A stretch of 7,209 nucleotides of DNA from a bacterium (lineage in GTDB: Bacteria > Patescibacteriota > Patescibacteriia > 2-12-FULL-60-25): contig JANLIO010000022.1 in NCBI GenBank assembly GCA_024654265.1, positions 1-7,209 of the forward strand, read 5' to 3'. The position numbers and the translations under genes were made by a program. Positions within the stretch are counted from its first letter, which is position 1, and each line of letters starts with the position of its first letter. The notes below the pieces were generated by a model that was given only the letters and a program-made list of their open reading frames with translations, was not told where the DNA came from and made no database searches. Shown one piece after another: positions 4,868-7,209 of the stretch.

Positions 4868-4939
4868 GATTTTGCCCATATGTTGTCTCATTTATTGTAT
4901 TATCCTTGTTTTCGTGATTTTAGAGCAATCCGAGCTGTC

Positions 4940-4945
4940 TAGAAT
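4940..4945 (+). promoter_or_regulatory. Possible -10 box before the ligase gene
   Basis: TAGAAT matches the -10 consensus at 5 of 6 positions and lies 20 bases before ATG 4966. No good -35 is seen at 16-18 bases upstream. If used, the mRNA leader would be very short, which fits the absence of a strong RBS. Confidence 0.25.
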
Positions 4946-4965
4946 GTGGTACCATTGTAGAAGTT

Positions 4966-6360
4966 ATGTCCGATGCCTCTTGGGCACTTTTTCTGATCCT
5001 TCTTGTTGGGGGAATTGTAATCGCGACCGGTACTCCGCTTGGTCCAATTTTGCTATTTTTAGCTCTTTTTGCTCTTCTTTTTGCATATCGCTTTTCGTAT
5101 TTTCTTTTTTATATCATGGTCTTTTTAATGCCGTTTTTGGGAATTATCATCGCAATTCCAACTGGAACATTCACGTTTGGAGAGCGAGCGTTTGGTGGAA
5201 GCATTGATATTGGCGTTGCAGAAGCGATCCTTTTAGTACTTTTGGTGGCATGGGCGTTTAAAATCATCTTCCTTTGGTTGATGCGTCGTGATCGGAATTG
5301 GAAGCCTCGTTTTCCGCTCGGCTTTTCATATCTCGGGATTGTGACAGCACACCTTCTTTCGTTGGCCTCGCCACTTTCGCCTGATCCGCTTCAAGTCATA
5401 AAATACACAGCTCGACCCGTTCTTTTGGCGTATCTTGGGTATGTTGCGTTGCCGGTGAATCTCATCCGCTCCAAACGTCGTTTGATTGCTGTACTTCGTG
5501 TGTTATCCGCAGTCGGTACGATCGGTGCGCTTAATGGATTGATTTCTCTCTTTTTTGTTGACGCTTCAAGCCAGTTTATTCGGCGCGCGCATCCGCTTCC
5601 GCTTTTTGGGGTTCCGATACTCGGGGATAATCATAATCTTCTCGCTGAACTCATGGTTGTCACCGTGATGCTGACAATCGCGCTGGTCTATCTCACGCCA
5701 AAAGGACGATTACGAAATCTTCTGGTTGGTTCCGCGGTTCTTCAATTCGCGATCGGGCTTCTGACATTTTCTCGAACCGGTTGGATTTGTTTTTCGTTGC
5801 AGGCTTTATTCCTTGCCGTGATTGAGTTTCGAGATGTTCTTAAAAAATATACACGTCACATTGTTATACTGATCTTGCTCATGGTTCCGTTTGCAGGATA
5901 TATGGTGAGTTTGAGTTTTTCGCGTGTTGCAACAAGTAGCAATGATACGCGTATGGCGCTTGCGGAAATCGCATGGGAAGTCTTTCGCTCGAGCCCGATT
6001 GTTGGCGCAGGTGCCGGAACTTTTGTTGGCTTTGTCAGTTCTGCGCAAGTGTTTCGAATCGAATTTGGGGATCCGCTCGATTCGCATGGAATTCTTCAAA
6101 AACTTGGTGCGGAAACCGGAATCATCGGTCTTCTGGCATTTGCGATTCTCGTGATTGTTTTTTTCCGGATCATGTTGAAGCGAATTCATTCACTTGAACA
6201 TAAAGATGTACGTCGCATTACCGTGCTTCTGACATCTGCTGTTCTTGGTTCATTTGTATATCAACTTTTTAATACGAACTATTGGACGGGAAAAATGTGG
6301 TTGCCTGTTGGTATTGCTCTTGCTTCTATTTGGGCGTTGAAAGACACATCTCATGGATAA
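4966..6360 (+). CDS. O-antigen ligase / Wzy-like polysaccharide polymerase membrane protein
   Basis: This 464-residue protein has about ten to twelve membrane segments and the landmarks of the O-antigen ligase superfamily: TFSRTGW at 267-273 at the end of a helix, then a large extracytoplasmic loop (about 311-380) with R329 and W337, SPIVGAGAGTF (343-353), and DSHGILQKLGAETGIIG (372-388) leading into the next helix. Known family members (WaaL, Wzy, PglL-type) transfer or polymerise lipid-linked glycans on the outer face of the membrane; these three cannot be separated by sequence alone. If the host lacks LPS, a polymerase or glycan-to-protein/cell-wall transferase is more likely. ATG 4966 has only a weak AGAAG upstream. 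The stop overlaps the next glycosyltransferase start by 8 bases, indicating an operon with translational coupling. Confidence 0.88.
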   Translation: MSDASWALFLILLVGGIVIATGTPLGPILLFLALFALLFAYRFSYFLFYIMVFLMPFLGIIIAIPTGTFTFGERAFGGSIDIGVAEAILLVLLVAWAFKIIFLWLMRRDRNWKPRFPLGFSYLGIVTAHLLSLASPLSPDPLQVIKYTARPVLLAYLGYVALPVNLIRSKRRLIAVLRVLSAVGTIGALNGLISLFFVDASSQFIRRAHPLPLFGVPILGDNHNLLAELMVVTVMLTIALVYLTPKGRLRNLLVGSAVLQFAIGLLTFSRTGWICFSLQALFLAVIEFRDVLKKYTRHIVILILLMVPFAGYMVSLSFSRVATSSNDTRMALAEIAWEVFRSSPIVGAGAGTFVGFVSSAQVFRIEFGDPLDSHGILQKLGAETGIIGLLAFAILVIVFFRIMLKRIHSLEHKDVRRITVLLTSAVLGSFVYQLFNTNYWTGKMWLPVGIALASIWALKDTSHG

Positions 6361-7209
6361 TTCTCAATCACGACCGCGTGTGATTCTTGTCACACACACA
6401 CTTTCCGCCGGTGGAGCCGAGCGCGTGGTTACGGATCTTGCAATTCATCTTCCATCGTTTGGATTTGATGTGGAGGTCGTGACGCTTCTTGGAAGCGGAA
6501 TTTTTGAGCAAGAGCTTGCTCGTCACGGAATTCCTGTTACGCATTTTTTACGAGAGGGAATGATGGGATGGAAAACGGTGGTTCATCTTTGGCGATTTTT
6601 TAAAGAGAAGCGACCTCACGTTGTTCATACGCATCTTTTTTTGGCAGATACGTGGGGGAGGATAGCTGGACGACTCGCGCGCGTTCCAGTTGTTATCTCT
6701 ACGGAGCACAATATAAATGTTTCGTATCGTTTTTATCATCATCTTGTAAATCGTTTTCTCGTTTTGATAACGAATCGTTTTATCGCGGTGTCCAATACGG
6801 TGCGACGTGCAATGATAGATGACGGTGTTCCGGATGAGAAGGTTGTTCTGATCCGAAACGGTATTGATCTTTCCCGTTTTTCGGTTCGATCAAAACGGCC
6901 GTATCATAATCCGCCAAGGTTGATTGTTGTTGGACGTTTTTTTGAACAGAAGAATCACGCACTTCTTTTTGATGCGTTGGCGTTGGTAAAGGAACCGTGG
7001 CGATTACAGCTTGTTGGCGAAGGTCCACTCGAACGAGAACTTCATCTTCACGCTGAGCGTTTAAAAATATCTTCACGAATTGAGTGGCTTGGAATACGAA
7101 AAGATGTGCCAGAACTTCTCGCGTCTTCTGATCTCTTTTGTTTTCCGTCACGTTGGGAAGGCTTGGGTCTTGCTGTGATGGAGGCGTCGGTTGCCGGTGT
7201 TCCGATTCT
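6353..7209 (+). CDS. GT4-family glycosyltransferase, 5' part (3' end outside window)
   Basis: The gene starts at ATG 6353, overlapping the ligase stop (TAA 6358-6360) by 8 bases in another frame, and is open to the end of the window (285 full codons). There is no strong RBS, so it probably depends on coupling to ligase translation. N-terminal GT-B domain: RVILVTHTLSAGGAERVV (9-26) with the glycine-rich acceptor loop, DVEVVTLL (39-46), and VVHTHLFLADT (90-100). C-terminal domain: STEHN (116-120), AVSNTV (145-150), IRNGID (167-172), VVGRFFEQKN (192-201), LVGEGP (220-225), and SRWEGLGLAVMEA (266-278) with an intact EX7E pair, Glu269 and Glu277. This is the standard retaining GT4 layout, adding a sugar to a lipid-linked glycan at the cytoplasmic face. 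The donor and acceptor are not identifiable. Confidence 0.95.
   Translation, partial: MDNSQSRPRVILVTHTLSAGGAERVVTDLAIHLPSFGFDVEVVTLLGSGIFEQELARHGIPVTHFLREGMMGWKTVVHLWRFFKEKRPHVVHTHLFLADTWGRIAGRLARVPVVISTEHNINVSYRFYHHLVNRFLVLITNRFIAVSNTVRRAMIDDGVPDEKVVLIRNGIDLSRFSVRSKRPYHNPPRLIVVGRFFEQKNHALLFDALALVKEPWRLQLVGEGPLERELHLHAERLKISSRIEWLGIRKDVPELLASSDLFCFPSRWEGLGLAVMEASVAGVPI

Noticed and set aside
4853..4882. Plus-strand promoter from TTGACG at 4853 for the ligase gene
   Set aside because: At 16-18 bases downstream there is only CCATAT/CATATG-like sequence, a poor -10, and the start codon is more than 80 bases further on.

Overview
The window is a surface-polysaccharide (glycan) locus interrupted by a block of independently transcribed accessory genes. 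The left edge (3-1434) holds the 3' part of a GT-B/GT4 glycosyltransferase followed 10 bases later by a TrmB-type helix-turn-helix regulator. The right edge (4966-7209) holds a multi-span O-antigen ligase/polymerase-like protein overlapping by 8 bases the start of a second GT4 glycosyltransferase, which runs off the end. The TrmB-like regulator with a short C-terminal part, the glycan gene content and the moderate base composition fit a Patescibacteria/CPR bacterium. This is inference: no rRNA or marker gene is present.

The middle (1435-4965) looks different. Its genes are monocistronic, with their own promoters and terminators. In order: (i) a gene-poor 467-base stretch (1435-1901) dense in inverted repeats. 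On the minus strand it has a plausible promoter, a terminator hairpin with a T-tract and a near-perfect Shine-Dalgarno sequence, so I propose an unannotated minus-strand RNA or small gene. (ii) A 164-residue polytopic membrane protein with a promoter, strong RBS and intrinsic terminator. (iii) A short palindromic/direct-repeat element resembling REP sequences. (iv) A 689-residue lipoprotein on the minus strand with Cys-rich modules, Gly-rich linkers, a long Ser/Thr linker containing a 66-residue tandem duplication, and a C-terminal domain with a calcium-loop-like motif. It is more G+C-rich than its neighbours and resembles the modular lipoproteins common in Myxococcota, suggesting horizontal transfer or strong compositional selection.

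Working picture: the glycosyltransferases and the ligase/polymerase build and transfer a surface glycan; the TrmB-like protein may regulate this in response to a sugar; the lipoprotein is a likely exported surface protein whose Ser/Thr linker could be a glycosylation substrate, though nothing here demonstrates that link. The most unusual items are the 1435-1850 minus-strand transcription unit, the matching TTGAC/GTCAA palindromes over the -35 boxes at both edges of the accessory block, and the structured 5' leader of the lipoprotein gene.
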